Of a stretch of 64,000 nucleotides of DNA, positions 9,401-16,726 are shown in pieces. The translations under genes and the position numbers were made by a program. Origin of the DNA: JBCKUK01 sp038924905 (lineage in GTDB: Bacteria; Pseudomonadota; Gammaproteobacteria; Burkholderiales; Methylophilaceae); the NCBI GenBank assembly GCA_038924905.1, contig JBCKUK010000005.1:1-64000 (forward strand), given 5' to 3'. A model generated the notes under the pieces. It was not told the origin of the DNA. It did no database searches and worked only from the letters and a program-made list of their open reading frames with translations. Within the stretch, counting starts at the first letter, position 1. The number at the start of each line of letters is the position of its first letter.

Positions 9401-10261
9401 TTAGACTGTTTTTTCGCGCAATTCCAACGCCAGCAAGGTATTTTCCATTAGCGTGGCAACCGTCATTGGCCCAACCCCGCCAGGCACGGGGGTAATCCAG
9501 CTTGCACGTTGTTTGGCTTTGGCAAACTCTACGTCACCCGCCAAGCTGCCATCAGCTAAACGGGTGATGCCGATATCAACAACAATGGCGCCAGGTTTGA
9601 TCCAGCCACCCTGAATTAGCCCAGGTTTTCCAGCCGCTGCGACAACAAGATCTGCACGCGCAACCGTGCCAGCCAAATCTTTAGTATGGCGATGGCAGCA
9701 AGTGACGGTGCAGCCGGCGAGTAGCAATTCCAGCGCCATAGGGCGGCCCACGTGGTTAGAGACGCCCACCACTACCGCATCCAGGCCCATAATCTCCAAG
9801 CCTGTTGTTTGCAGTAATTTGATCACACCAAACGGCGTACATGAGCGCAAAGTTGGCTGGCGCACGGCCAATCTACCGATATTGTAGGGGTGAAAGCCGT
9901 CCACATCTTTAGCCGGGTCAATTTTTTCGATTACATTTTCATCCTGGATTTGCGGTGGTAGTGGTGCTTGTACCAATATGCCATCCACTTCGTTATCTGC
10001 ATTGAGTTGGTCAATTAACGCAAGCAACTCTACTTCGGTGGTAGTAGCGGGCAGATCGTAGGCAAGTGAACGGATGCCAACTTTTTCGCACGCCAGGCGC
10101 TTATTCCGCACATAAATGCTGGAAGCCGGATCTGAGCCAACCAATATGACTGCCAGTGTCGGCGCGCGCATGCCCAATGCAACCCGACTTTCTACGCGGG
10201 TTTTTATTTCATTTAGTATGTTGTCGGCAATCGCTTTGCCGTTAATAATTTGAGCGGGCAT
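9401..10261 (-). CDS. folD: Bifunctional methylenetetrahydrofolate dehydrogenase/cyclohydrolase
   Basis: FolD interconverts 5,10-methylene- and 10-formyl-tetrahydrofolate, using NADP and then water, for purine and fMet synthesis. The 286-residue protein is full length. It has the YVRNKRLACEKVGI segment with the catalytic Lys near residue 55, the GILVQAPLPP motif, and the Rossmann segment VVGVSNHVGRPMALELL. The C-terminal PVPGGVGPMTVA signature is also present. It stands alone between dksA and the tRNA trio. Confidence 0.96.
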   Translation of the reverse strand: MPAQIINGKAIADNILNEIKTRVESRVALGMRAPTLAVILVGSDPASSIYVRNKRLACEKVGIRSLAYDLPATTTEVELLALIDQLNADNEVDGILVQAPLPPQIQDENVIEKIDPAKDVDGFHPYNIGRLAVRQPTLRSCTPFGVIKLLQTTGLEIMGLDAVVVGVSNHVGRPMALELLLAGCTVTCCHRHTKDLAGTVARADLVVAAAGKPGLIQGGWIKPGAIVVDIGITRLADGSLAGDVEFAKAKQRASWITPVPGGVGPMTVATLMENTLLALELREKTV

Positions 10262-10356
10262 CGAAATAATTTTGTTGGTTAATCCGCTATTTTAACAGGC
10301 TATTCTGAAATATTAGAATTGACCGAAAGCTCTGATTACGTTATATTCTCCGCCCT

Positions 10357-10433
10357 CGGGGTGTAGCGTAGCCTGGTAGCGCGCCTGCTTTGGGAGCAGG
10401 ATGTCGGGAGTTCAAATCTCTCCACCCCGACCA
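10357..10433 (+). tRNA. tRNA-Pro (TGG)
   Basis: A 77-base cloverleaf with encoded CCA. The acceptor CGGGGTG pairs with CACCCCG, the anticodon stem is CCTGC/GCAGG, and the anticodon TGG is at 10391-10393. First of three co-directional tRNAs. Confidence 0.96.
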
Positions 10434-10457
10434 AATACTTTAAGATTGCCCGACAAT

Positions 10458-10534
10458 CTGCCCGTAGCTCAACCGGATAGAGCACCAGCCTTCTAAGCTG
10501 GGGGTTGCAGGTTCGATTCCTGTCGGGCAGGCCA
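10458..10534 (+). tRNA. tRNA-Arg (TCT)
   Basis: A 77-base cloverleaf with encoded CCA. The acceptor CTGCCCG pairs with CGGGCAG, the anticodon stem is CCAGC/GCTGG, and the anticodon TCT is at 10492-10494. Confidence 0.96.
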
Positions 10535-10574
10535 AGTTTCTGCAGTATCTGGTATCAACGGTTTTAAGTTTAAT

Positions 10575-10651
10575 GGTGGCCGTAGCTCAGTTGGTAGAGT
10601 CCAGGATTGTGATTCCTGTTGTCGTGGGTTCGAGCCCCATCGGCCACCCCA
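10575..10651 (+). tRNA. tRNA-His (GTG)
   Basis: The acceptor GTGGCCG pairs with CGGCCAC and is preceded by the extra G(-1) of tRNA-His. The anticodon GTG is at 10609-10611 and CCA is encoded. A phage- or plasmid-like gene block begins directly downstream, so this 3' end is a candidate integration site, but I found no second copy of it in the window. Confidence 0.96.
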
Positions 10652-10696
10652 TAAATATCAATCACTTAGCATACAATTCTGTATTTCAATATTCCG

Positions 10697-10717
10697 TATT
10701 GCTACCATATTGCTACC
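10697..10717. repeat. Tandem TATTGCTACC repeat beside tRNA-His
   Basis: TATTGCTACC occurs at 10697-10706 and again at 10708-10717, an 11-base period, 46 bases after the tRNA-His end. Short direct repeats beside a tRNA can be integrase arm sites or remains of an attachment region. That reading is inference. Confidence 0.5.
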
Positions 10718-10813
10718 TTTTGAGTTAACTCTCATGCATATAAAAAGCAGTAAATCCTAGCTATTGAATGCATATTAATACGCTATCCCATGAATATTCA
10801 TTGATGATCAAAT

Positions 10814-10849
10814 AAAAAAAGCAACCAAAGTCTCTCGGCCTTGGCTGCT
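10814..10849 (-). terminator. Intrinsic terminator after the YqaJ gene
   Basis: Read on the minus strand, AGCAGCCAAGG pairs with CTTTGGTTGCT, including two G-T pairs, and a run of seven T follows. It closes the minus-strand phage-like gene block. Confidence 0.75.
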
Positions 10850-10854
10850 CAGTA

Positions 10855-11715
10855 TCAAGCAACAGTCACTCGAATTTCCTCGCGCGTCTTTCCCCTGTAA
10901 GCCTCCAAGTCGACACCAGCTAACGCCGGTACTTTCTTGTAGTCCACAGCACCAACCTTCCAGTACCGAGTGACTGACACGCCGTAGCCAGTTTCTCTGG
11001 AGTGCGTAGTCAGTTCGATGAGCTTGGCCTTCGCTATGTCAGCTTTGGCCTGCGCCTCGTCGATGACCGACCTCCATCCTTTATATGCCTCAGCGGCTTC
11101 GCGCCACTTACTATCCTCGCGCGTGCGGGTGTCTTGGTCAGTCAGCGGCGGCGCTGTGTCATTATCAAGAAAAGGCTGGAATGCATCCCAAGCTTCCCGG
11201 ATACGGGCGAAGCTAATCTCGTCGGGCTCGATGAGGATGTTGATTCCATTCTTGCCATCGAACACGTAGAGATGCGCACGCCGTGCATGGCTCACCATCA
11301 ACTGGTGCTGTACCTGCAAGCGGTAGTGCTCAGGAACAGTCCCGGCTTTCGCCGTCTGCCATAGCTCGGATACAGCGCCCTTGAACGGACACTTAATCTC
11401 GACCAGTGTGTCACCGGCTAGATTGATTCCATCCAGCGATGCCGAGTATTCACCATCGACTACCACTTGAGGCTGCATGATGAGTCCGATTTCCTCCTCG
11501 AAGGCTGCGCGAGCAACTGGCTCCATAGCTGATCCGTGACGCATCGGTGCGGTTTCTTCGACGACCTTGCGCCCAGTTTTGACCAGCCACAGCTCGTAGG
11601 GCGTCTGCCAGGGCGAGACGCCCAGTACGGCGGGTGTCTCGCTTGCATTTCGGTACTTGGCACGATGCTCATGCCACTCTGGCGATCCCTGTATGAGTTT
11701 GAATAGTGCGTTCAT
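10855..11715 (-). CDS. YqaJ-family viral recombinase / exonuclease
   Basis: This is a lambda-exonuclease-like nuclease of the YqaJ family, which resects double-stranded DNA for annealing-based recombination in phages and mobile elements. The 286-residue protein starts with the typical GSPEWHEHRA segment. It has the PD-(D/E)XK core: Asp95 in SLDGI, then Glu106 and Lys108 in VEIKCP. A Gln-rich HYRLQVQHQLMV helix follows. Its start overlaps the stop of the DUF1071 gene by one base, so nuclease and annealase are co-translated partners. Both are typical of phages and conjugative elements, not of core chromosomes. Confidence 0.85.
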   Translation of the reverse strand: MNALFKLIQGSPEWHEHRAKYRNASETPAVLGVSPWQTPYELWLVKTGRKVVEETAPMRHGSAMEPVARAAFEEEIGLIMQPQVVVDGEYSASLDGINLAGDTLVEIKCPFKGAVSELWQTAKAGTVPEHYRLQVQHQLMVSHARRAHLYVFDGKNGINILIEPDEISFARIREAWDAFQPFLDNDTAPPLTDQDTRTREDSKWREAAEAYKGWRSVIDEAQAKADIAKAKLIELTTHSRETGYGVSVTRYWKVGAVDYKKVPALAGVDLEAYRGKTREEIRVTVA

Positions 11716-12383
11716 TATGCGGCCTCCTTATCTCGGTTGGATTCGAGCATGCGAATCACCCGGTTTACTTCCGCCTTTGGTATATGCGCCAGCTCGTCAT
11801 AGCCGAAGAAGCCAAGCAGCTGGTTCTCGTCGGTAGCGGTTTCCTGAATCAGTTTTTTGATGTAGCGCAGCTGATTGACGGTGAGTAGTTCAGGGTTGCT
11901 GAAGCCGTTATCACGAGGTGGCAACGATTTAACCGGCCGAAGTGGGATCGGATTATTGTCAGTTCTGTCGGTGCCTATCCCCCGCGTATTATTTTCATCC
12001 TCTGTTGTCGTCGGCAGGTCTTCGCCAGCGTAGATATAAAGCCCCAAGCCATGCAGTGCGATGGCCTTGACCAGTGCCCTCATAATTGACGTGTTTATGT
12101 CGAAGGCAGTTGGCACAGCAATGGGATTATTGCGGCTATCCAGCACCGGGTGTATCTGGCTGAGTGTGACAGACTGCACGGTTACCGCCACTTCAACGAA
12201 GACGCCGAAGTCAGTTGCTTGATAGGGCAAGCCGCCAAAGCGGCATACTATCCAGCTGGCTGTTGGATCGGCCAGTCGTAGCTGTGCGACGGCGAACGGC
12301 CAGCTCAAGTAGCTGAACTGCCCCTTCTTTTCGATGTGCTCAGACACGTTGATGGCATTCAATTTTGCAAAGTAATTTTCCAT
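11715..12383 (-). CDS. DUF1071/Sak-type single-strand annealing protein
   Basis: Members of this family are Rad52-superfamily single-strand annealing proteins of phages and mobile elements. The 222-residue product shows the family hallmarks: FAKLNAINVSEHIEKKG at the start, LSYLSW-like FSYLSWPFAVAQ, FDINTSIMRALVKAIALHGLGLY, and then YAGEDLP. The C-terminal 90 residues are variable and hydrophilic, and end in a helix that may contact other recombination proteins. It overlaps the YqaJ gene by one base. Confidence 0.8.
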   Translation of the reverse strand: MENYFAKLNAINVSEHIEKKGQFSYLSWPFAVAQLRLADPTASWIVCRFGGLPYQATDFGVFVEVAVTVQSVTLSQIHPVLDSRNNPIAVPTAFDINTSIMRALVKAIALHGLGLYIYAGEDLPTTTEDENNTRGIGTDRTDNNPIPLRPVKSLPPRDNGFSNPELLTVNQLRYIKKLIQETATDENQLLGFFGYDELAHIPKAEVNRVIRMLESNRDKEAA

Positions 12384-12410
12384 GATTGAAACTCCTTAGT
12401 AGATAGAAAC

Positions 12411-12442
12411 GAAAAAGCCCGATAGGGATCACCTACCGGGCT
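12411..12442 (-). terminator. Hairpin with T tract between ardC-like and DUF1071 genes
   Basis: On the minus strand AGCCCG pairs with CGGGCT, with an inner TAGG/CCTA stem, and five T follow. It could partly terminate transcription coming from the ardC-like gene before the recombination pair. Confidence 0.6.
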
Positions 12443-12567
12443 GTGGATGCCAGCTAACATGCTGGCGAGTGTTGCGACGCTGTCAGATTTATTGACCCCA
12501 TCAGCCTCGCGGAAGAGTCTTATTGTTAGAAATGGTGGGGGGTACTAACCGACAAAACCGCCACAAT

Positions 12568-13446
12568 TCAGGCGGCCAATGCCTCGGCCACCGGACTCGG
12601 TGCTACCTGCATCACGCCAAGCACGAAGTCAGCTGCCTTCTGCGCCGCACCGGCGGCTACGAAAATCAAGCGCTTGTCTTGTTTCAACGCATCCAGCCAG
12701 CTATCTATGTAACTGGCATGTTCCAGCCGGGCTGGTAGCCGGCAGTGTGCGCACAGGAAGGCAGCGCCCATCTCAGCGACCAGTTCTTCATACGCATACG
12801 CGTCGATGCTATGCCTGCGCCCGAGTGGCCTATTGCACCGGTCTGGATGCCCAGTCCAGTGCGTCAGTTCATGTAAGGCCGTGCCGTAGTAGCCATCAGC
12901 TTCCGGGAAGTAGCTGGCTGGTGGCAACTGGATCACGTCTTCACCGGGTGAATAGAACGCGCGGTTGCCACCATGACGGATGCTTGCGCCGGAGGCCAGC
13001 AGGATGTCCTCGGCTTCCTCGCAGGGCGACCAGTAATTGTCAGGTGGCGGCTCCTGTAGCCTCGCTGGTAGCCCTTCGATCTGCGCGGCGTTGAACACCG
13101 TGTAGGTGCGCAGCATGGGCACGACTTTCCTATCTTCAGTCTCCGCCTTGCTGTCTTCGACCTCGCGGAACTTGAAGAAAACGATGGGCGTGCCGATTTC
13201 ACCTTTCTTCACATGCGCACCCAGCTCGCTGGCCTGCTTGTAGGTCAGCCACTGCGTGTCAGGATAGCCCTCTGCCATGGCCTGCAGGTTGAGCAGCAGC
13301 ACGTTGATGCCTCGGTAAGGCTTGTGGCTGGCGAGATTCTTGTGAGTACCGTCACTGCCGTGTTGCCACGGGCAGATCCACGGCGGTACGCCAGCTTCGA
13401 GTGAAACGATGATGCGGTCAGTGACCGCTTGATATAGGTCGTTCAT
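12568..13446 (-). CDS. ArdC-like antirestriction protein with zincin domain
   Basis: ArdC-family proteins pair an N-terminal ssDNA-binding domain with a metallopeptidase-like C-terminal domain. They protect incoming plasmid or phage DNA from host restriction. The 292-residue product has the N-terminal block (PPWICPWQ, then RGINVLLL). The zincin motif HELTH is at residues 192-196, followed by the conserved YEELVAEMGAAFL. An AGGAG-type ribosome binding site precedes the ATG. It belongs to the same minus-strand block as the recombination genes. The antirestriction function is known for relatives; here it is inferred. Confidence 0.82.
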   Translation of the reverse strand: MNDLYQAVTDRIIVSLEAGVPPWICPWQHGSDGTHKNLASHKPYRGINVLLLNLQAMAEGYPDTQWLTYKQASELGAHVKKGEIGTPIVFFKFREVEDSKAETEDRKVVPMLRTYTVFNAAQIEGLPARLQEPPPDNYWSPCEEAEDILLASGASIRHGGNRAFYSPGEDVIQLPPASYFPEADGYYGTALHELTHWTGHPDRCNRPLGRRHSIDAYAYEELVAEMGAAFLCAHCRLPARLEHASYIDSWLDALKQDKRLIFVAAGAAQKAADFVLGVMQVAPSPVAEALAA

Positions 13447-13468
13447 GTTGATCTCCTGAAATAGGAAT

Positions 13469-13499
13469 CGCCCCGGCAGGGTTTAACCTGCGCGGGGCG
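13469..13499 (-). other. Strong GC-rich hairpin upstream of the ardC-like gene
   Basis: CGCCCC (13469-13474) pairs with GGGGCG (13494-13499), and GCAGG (13476-13480) with CCTGC (13487-13491), around a GTTTAA loop. No T tract follows on either strand, so an mRNA stability or attenuation role is as likely as termination. Confidence 0.6.
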
Positions 13500-13533
13500 A
13501 TAGGGTTGAATGAATGGGTGTGTTTGCAGCCAG

Positions 13534-13626
13534 CTAACGCAGCAGCTTCATGCACACACGAAACAGAATGCGTGCAACATGTTTGCCGACTTCACCGGCA
13601 GCTGCAGCCAGCATGACTGACGTCAA
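13534..13626 (-). CDS. Possible 30-residue peptide ORF
   Basis: A TTG start follows an AAGGAT ribosome binding site by 7 bases. The frame encodes a 30-residue Ala-rich, basic, amphipathic peptide ending in VCMKLLR, closed by TAG. It begins 18 bases after the stop of the upstream 91-residue ORF, in operon-like order. I do not recognise it. The AGGA site and position support it; the size and TTG start count against it. Confidence 0.35.
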   Translation of the reverse strand: MTSVMLAAAAGEVGKHVARILFRVCMKLLR

Positions 13627-13643
13627 TGGTTTATCCTTGTGTC

Positions 13644-13919
13644 TCAAACGTCTAATCTGATTCTTCCTGGATAGTAGTTGCCACCATCTACGTAGCCAAC
13701 CAGCCTTTTTAGGGAGCTGGTTGTGATGCTCATTAATAAGCCCGCTATTGTTGCTGCCATTATCCCGCTGAAGGTTCCCCAGTGGATCAGCAGCACCAGA
13801 GCAGTCACCGAGATGTCGATTGCCAAATCGTGCTTGAGTGCTCGTAGCATCGTCCTGCGTGGCAGTTTGATGAGCAACAAGCTCATCGCCCCGAATATTA
13901 GGAAGCCCGATGTGATCAT
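13644..13919 (-). CDS. Small membrane protein of unknown function
   Basis: A 91-residue ORF with ATG and a GGGAG ribosome binding site 7 bases upstream. It has three hydrophobic stretches (about 3-18, 30-47 and 50-65), so it is probably an inner-membrane protein. A polar, basic tail follows. It lies 12 bases after the preceding ORF in the phage- or plasmid-like block. I do not recognise a family; holin-like and plasmid-maintenance membrane proteins are possibilities only. Confidence 0.55.
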   Translation of the reverse strand: MITSGFLIFGAMSLLLIKLPRRTMLRALKHDLAIDISVTALVLLIHWGTFSGIMAATIAGLLMSITTSSLKRLVGYVDGGNYYPGRIRLDV

Positions 13920-13931
13920 GATGGGCTCCCT

Positions 13932-14123
13932 TTACACGTTTGGGCGGGATGATTCCGCCCAGGCTGAGCGTACGTCGGTAGTAGCCTGGACCACCACGTG
14001 CGGCAGTTCACGGGCTAAGCCACAAAGCGACCTGAGGCCGCGACAAGCGACCAAGGCAGCGCGTTTTGTCAGCCGTTCACCTTTTGGTGAGTCGAGCTGA
14101 ATGGGTTGAGTATGTAATTTCAT
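13932..14123 (-). CDS. Small hypothetical protein of the mobile block
   Basis: A 63-residue ORF from an ATG with an AAGGA site 6 bases upstream; I prefer this to a TTG five codons earlier that has no ribosome binding site. It is basic, with a predicted helical centre (LTKRAALVACRGLRSLCGLA) and no signal or membrane segment. It is the first gene of the minus-strand block that includes ArdC and the annealing pair. No family recognised. Confidence 0.45.
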   Translation of the reverse strand: MKLHTQPIQLDSPKGERLTKRAALVACRGLRSLCGLARELPHVVVQATTDVRSAWAESSRPNV

Positions 14124-14192
14124 GGTAAATCCTTTCAAGTGAGCTGAACCGCTAGTCGAATTGACCAGTAAAGTTCACAACTAAAATTGAAA

Positions 14193-14212
14193 ACGTCTGC
14201 ATAAGCAGACGT
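14193..14212 (-). terminator. Perfect hairpin upstream of the small-ORF block
   Basis: ACGTCTGC (14193-14200) and GCAGACGT (14205-14212) pair around an ATAA loop. On the minus strand four T follow, so it could be a short terminator or attenuator ahead of the first small ORF. The rest of 14124-14411 shows no gene I can support. Confidence 0.5.
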
Positions 14213-14411
14213 AGGATTTAACAAATAGAATCAGGGATGAATGGGTCCCCCTAAGCGGTTTAGAAACAAAATCCGAACCGGGGTACGTCTTTTAGGAAGG
14301 GGGGGAGGAGTAAGGGCTCGACTAGATTTAAGTGGTTTTGCGGATGTGCAAAATATTTTTTATTTTTTCTACGGCTTTTTTTGGGGCGGCGCGTGAGGGG
14401 CGGGCAGGCCG

Positions 14412-14883
14412 CACCTGGCCACAGCCCTCGGCGTTGCTGGCATTACAACCCACGGCAAGCGTGTGCGTTTCTATTCCACCATAGAACTCGTCAACACGCT
14501 GGAACGGGAGAAAGCGGCGGGCAAACAAGGTCGGCTTGCACTTAAGCTTGATGCAAATAGATTTAGTGATTCTCGATGAGCTGGGCTATTTGCCATTCTC
14601 GCAGACAGGTGGGGCTTTGCTGTTTCATTTACTGTCCAAACTGTATGAGCGTACTAGCGTGATTATTACCACCAATCTTACCTTCTCAGAATGGAGCAAT
14701 GTGTTCATTGATGCCAAACTGACTACGGCATTATTGGATAGGCTGACACATCACTGCCATATCGTTGAAACTGGCAATGAATCTTATCGTTTTAAACAAA
14801 GCAGTGAAACCGCCAAAGATCGCATCAAGGCGCGTGAGACGGAACGGCAGGGATTTGTAATGCCAGAAACAGATGACTTTTAA
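14412..14883 (+). pseudogene. Truncated, frameshifted IstB (IS21-family ATPase)
   Basis: IstB is the AAA+ helper of IS21-family transposition. The match starts in mid-gene, just after the expected Walker A loop, with HLATALGVAGITTHGKRV. It runs to about 14553 and then moves to another frame, which carries MQIDLVILDELGYLPF (Walker B) through to the C-terminus at 14883. A net one-base shift near 14553 and the loss of the N-terminal third make it non-functional. It abuts the mobile block at about 14400. Confidence 0.85.
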
Positions 14884-14969
14884 TAACCCACTCAATAAAA
14901 AGGAGATAAAAACCTAGCCAGTTTGGTTGACTATCTGTATCGATGTAATACGCTACATCGTTAAAATGC

Positions 14970-15011
14970 CTGGTCAAAATTCAACTAGCACAGCTGGTCA
15001 ATTTTAACTGC
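14970..15011 (+). mobile_element. Probable right end of an IS21-family element
   Basis: CTGGTCAAAATT (14970-14981) and CTGGTCAATTTT (14994-15005) repeat with a 24-base period just after the istB remnant. Multiple terminal repeats of this kind mark IS21-family ends. An inverted CGATGTA/TACATCG hairpin (14941-14960) precedes them. Confidence 0.5.
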
Positions 15012-15023
15012 GCGCCAACACTT

Positions 15024-15237
15024 CATGACGCTACAGTCAGTTGACCTATCTTCGCGTGGAGGGGCTTGAGGTCGATAGGTTCTGTTATGGGCGATGCGCC
15101 AAAGACGCTGGCGGCTTGTGCAAGCAGATGTTTCTTCCATTCGATTATCTGGTTCGCATGTATTTCAAAATCTTCGGCAAGCTGGCTCAAAGTTTTATCA
15201 CCTTGTATGGCTACCAGCGCTATAGTACAGCATTTTA
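15024..15237 (-). pseudogene. IS3-family OrfA transposase fragment
   Basis: On the minus strand a frame reads ALVAIQGDKTLSQLAEDFEIHA, NQIIEWKKHLLAQAASVFG and LKPLHAKIGQLT, then stops. This is the helix-turn-helix OrfA of IS3-family elements without its start, and no OrfB follows. It directly abuts the IS21-like end, so two insertion sequences decayed at one spot. The 15241-15362 stretch after it is the leader of the pilin gene. Confidence 0.75.
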
Positions 15238-15362
15238 ATTTTGTGTTACGATAAACTGTGCGGTAAAGTTATAAATAATCAACAAGTAGGTTTGCATGAC
15301 GTAACCGTAGCGTGAGCAAGCGCCAACTAGGGCCGCATCTTTTTATAATTGGAGTACATTCC

Positions 15363-15758
15363 ATGCGCATCAGACAAGTGCTAATACACAAGCAAGGCGG
15401 CTTTACCCTGATTGAATTGATCATCGTCATTGTCATCATCGGCATTCTGGCGGCAGTGGCAATCCCGAAATACATGGATCTGACGACTAGTGCTCAACAG
15501 GCAACAACAAGAGGCATGGCGAGTAATTTGGCCTCGGCTTCCGCGATAAACTATGCAATCCGTTCGGGAGGCGTAATAACAGGTACATTTGCAATAGCAA
15601 ACTGCACACAAATAGCAAATATATTGCAGGGAGGTGTCCTCCCGACAGGCTATACAATTGGCAGCGTGGCTCTCTCCCCTGCGGGTAGTTCCGCCACCTG
15701 TACGCTTACCCATACTGCTACGTTGTCGTCTGCCACCTTTACCGGCACGGGCATCTAA
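15363..15758 (+). CDS. mshA: MSHA-like major type IV pilin
   Basis: This is the probable main subunit of an MSHA-type pilus. I take the ATG at 15363, 8 bases after GGAG; the longer frame from 15312 lacks such a site. The 131-residue prepilin has a short leader ending KQGG, then the mature N-terminus FTLIELIIVIVIIGILAAVA with Glu5, the prepilin peptidase and methylation signature. Two cysteines, near positions 80 and 117, may form the C-terminal disulfide loop. It is separated from the minor pilins by a strong hairpin, which fits higher expression of the major subunit. Confidence 0.85.
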   Translation: MRIRQVLIHKQGGFTLIELIIVIVIIGILAAVAIPKYMDLTTSAQQATTRGMASNLASASAINYAIRSGGVITGTFAIANCTQIANILQGGVLPTGYTIGSVALSPAGSSATCTLTHTATLSSATFTGTGI

Positions 15759-15768
15759 TGAGAAGTTT

Positions 15769-15809
15769 GAACAAGCCAGAAAGGGAACGACTCCCTTTCC
15801 GGCTTGTTC
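15769..15809 (+). terminator. Long hairpin after the major pilin gene
   Basis: An 18-bp stem with one mismatch (15769-15786 with 15792-15809) and a 5-base loop lies between mshA and the minor-pilin genes. There is no T tract, so it may be a leaky terminator or a 3'-end stabiliser that keeps pilin mRNA above minor-pilin mRNA. Confidence 0.65.
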
Positions 15810-15820
15810 ATTAGATTTCG

Positions 15821-16309
15821 ATGAGCACTTTACCTAAAAAATCGTGTGTGGGTTTCACGCTCGTCGAGCTGATCATCGTCATTGTCGTGCTCGGCATCGT
15901 CAGCACCTACGTTGTCATGAGAAATTTTTCGGTGGCTGATGCCACCCTGCCCTCGCAGGCGCAGAAAATGGCCAGCGATATCCGCCATGCACAGACCCTG
16001 GCCACCACCTGGGGCAAAAGCCTGCAATTGAATACCACCGCTGGCACCAATGGCGTTTACAGCGTCTCCTGCGTCATTGCCACTGCAGGCGTATCGCCCT
16101 GCGGCGTGAGCCCGGTGATTAATCCAGCCACCGGTAACAGCTTCAGCGTCGAGTTGCAAAAAGGCGTGGCGCTGGCAGGCACCGCTACACTTAGTTTCAA
16201 CAGCTTGGGCCAGCCAAACGCTTCCGCAAGCTATACCTTGACCTCCGGCGGCGGCACGAAAACGATTTCCGTAGCGGCGCTGACCGGCCATGTGACGGTG
16301 TCGCCATGA
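15821..16309 (+). CDS. mshC: GspH/FimT-like minor pseudopilin (MshC-like)
   Basis: A 162-residue prepilin whose cleavage site falls after VG, giving mature FTLVELIIVIVVLGIVSTYV with Glu5. The C-terminal globular part (about 35-162) fits GspH/FimT-type pseudopilins, and two cysteines are present near residues 84 and 92. It stands second in the pilin unit, in the mshC place of the MSHA order A-C-D-O-P. It overlaps the next gene by ATGA. The name is by position and type rather than close sequence match. Confidence 0.72.
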   Translation: MSTLPKKSCVGFTLVELIIVIVVLGIVSTYVVMRNFSVADATLPSQAQKMASDIRHAQTLATTWGKSLQLNTTAGTNGVYSVSCVIATAGVSPCGVSPVINPATGNSFSVELQKGVALAGTATLSFNSLGQPNASASYTLTSGGGTKTISVAALTGHVTVSP

Positions 16310-16725
16310 GACGCGGACATCTGCATCGTTTTGCCGCACACAAGGGATTCACGCTGATCGAATCTATTATTGTCATGGTCGTGCTGGGCATCGCTGCGGT
16401 CGCGATTATCAATCTGCAGGGCAACATTTTTTTCGGTCAGTCCGCCAACAAAAACATGCAGATCGGCGTGCAACTGATGCAGGAATGTGCCGAGCAGGTG
16501 CTGGCCACGCGTAGGGGCAGTAGGGGTGGTTATACCGCCGTTGCAAGCCCCCGTTTCGGCACCAACGCATGCGGTGGAATGACGGCATTCAGCAGCGACA
16601 GCATCCCCAGCGTCACGTTGACACCCTATACAGGCGCCGGATGCCCCACCGGCGGCACCTGCAAGCTGGTTTCAATCACACAGGGTGGTTTAAGCCCTAT
16701 CACCCTGATGCTGGTGAACTACTGA
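16306..16725 (+). CDS. mshD: MshD-like minor prepilin
   Basis: A 139-residue prepilin with a 13-residue leader ending in KG, then mature FTLIESIIVMVVLGIAAVAI. Glu5 is present. The body contains the QLMQECAEQVLATRRG helix typical of PilV/MshD-type minor pilins and a Cys pair in the C-terminal half. Its start overlaps the previous stop (ATGA), so the two are translationally coupled. It probably sits in the pilus tip or primes assembly. Confidence 0.75.
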   Translation: MRRGHLHRFAAHKGFTLIESIIVMVVLGIAAVAIINLQGNIFFGQSANKNMQIGVQLMQECAEQVLATRRGSRGGYTAVASPRFGTNACGGMTAFSSDSIPSVTLTPYTGAGCPTGGTCKLVSITQGGLSPITLMLVNY

Positions 16726-16726
16726 C

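Noticed and set aside
14328..14528. Minus-strand 66-codon frame before the istB remnant
   Set aside because: Most of it is antisense to the istB fragment, and its tail is AT-rich junction DNA. The basic C-terminal stretch looks slightly protein-like but gives no family.
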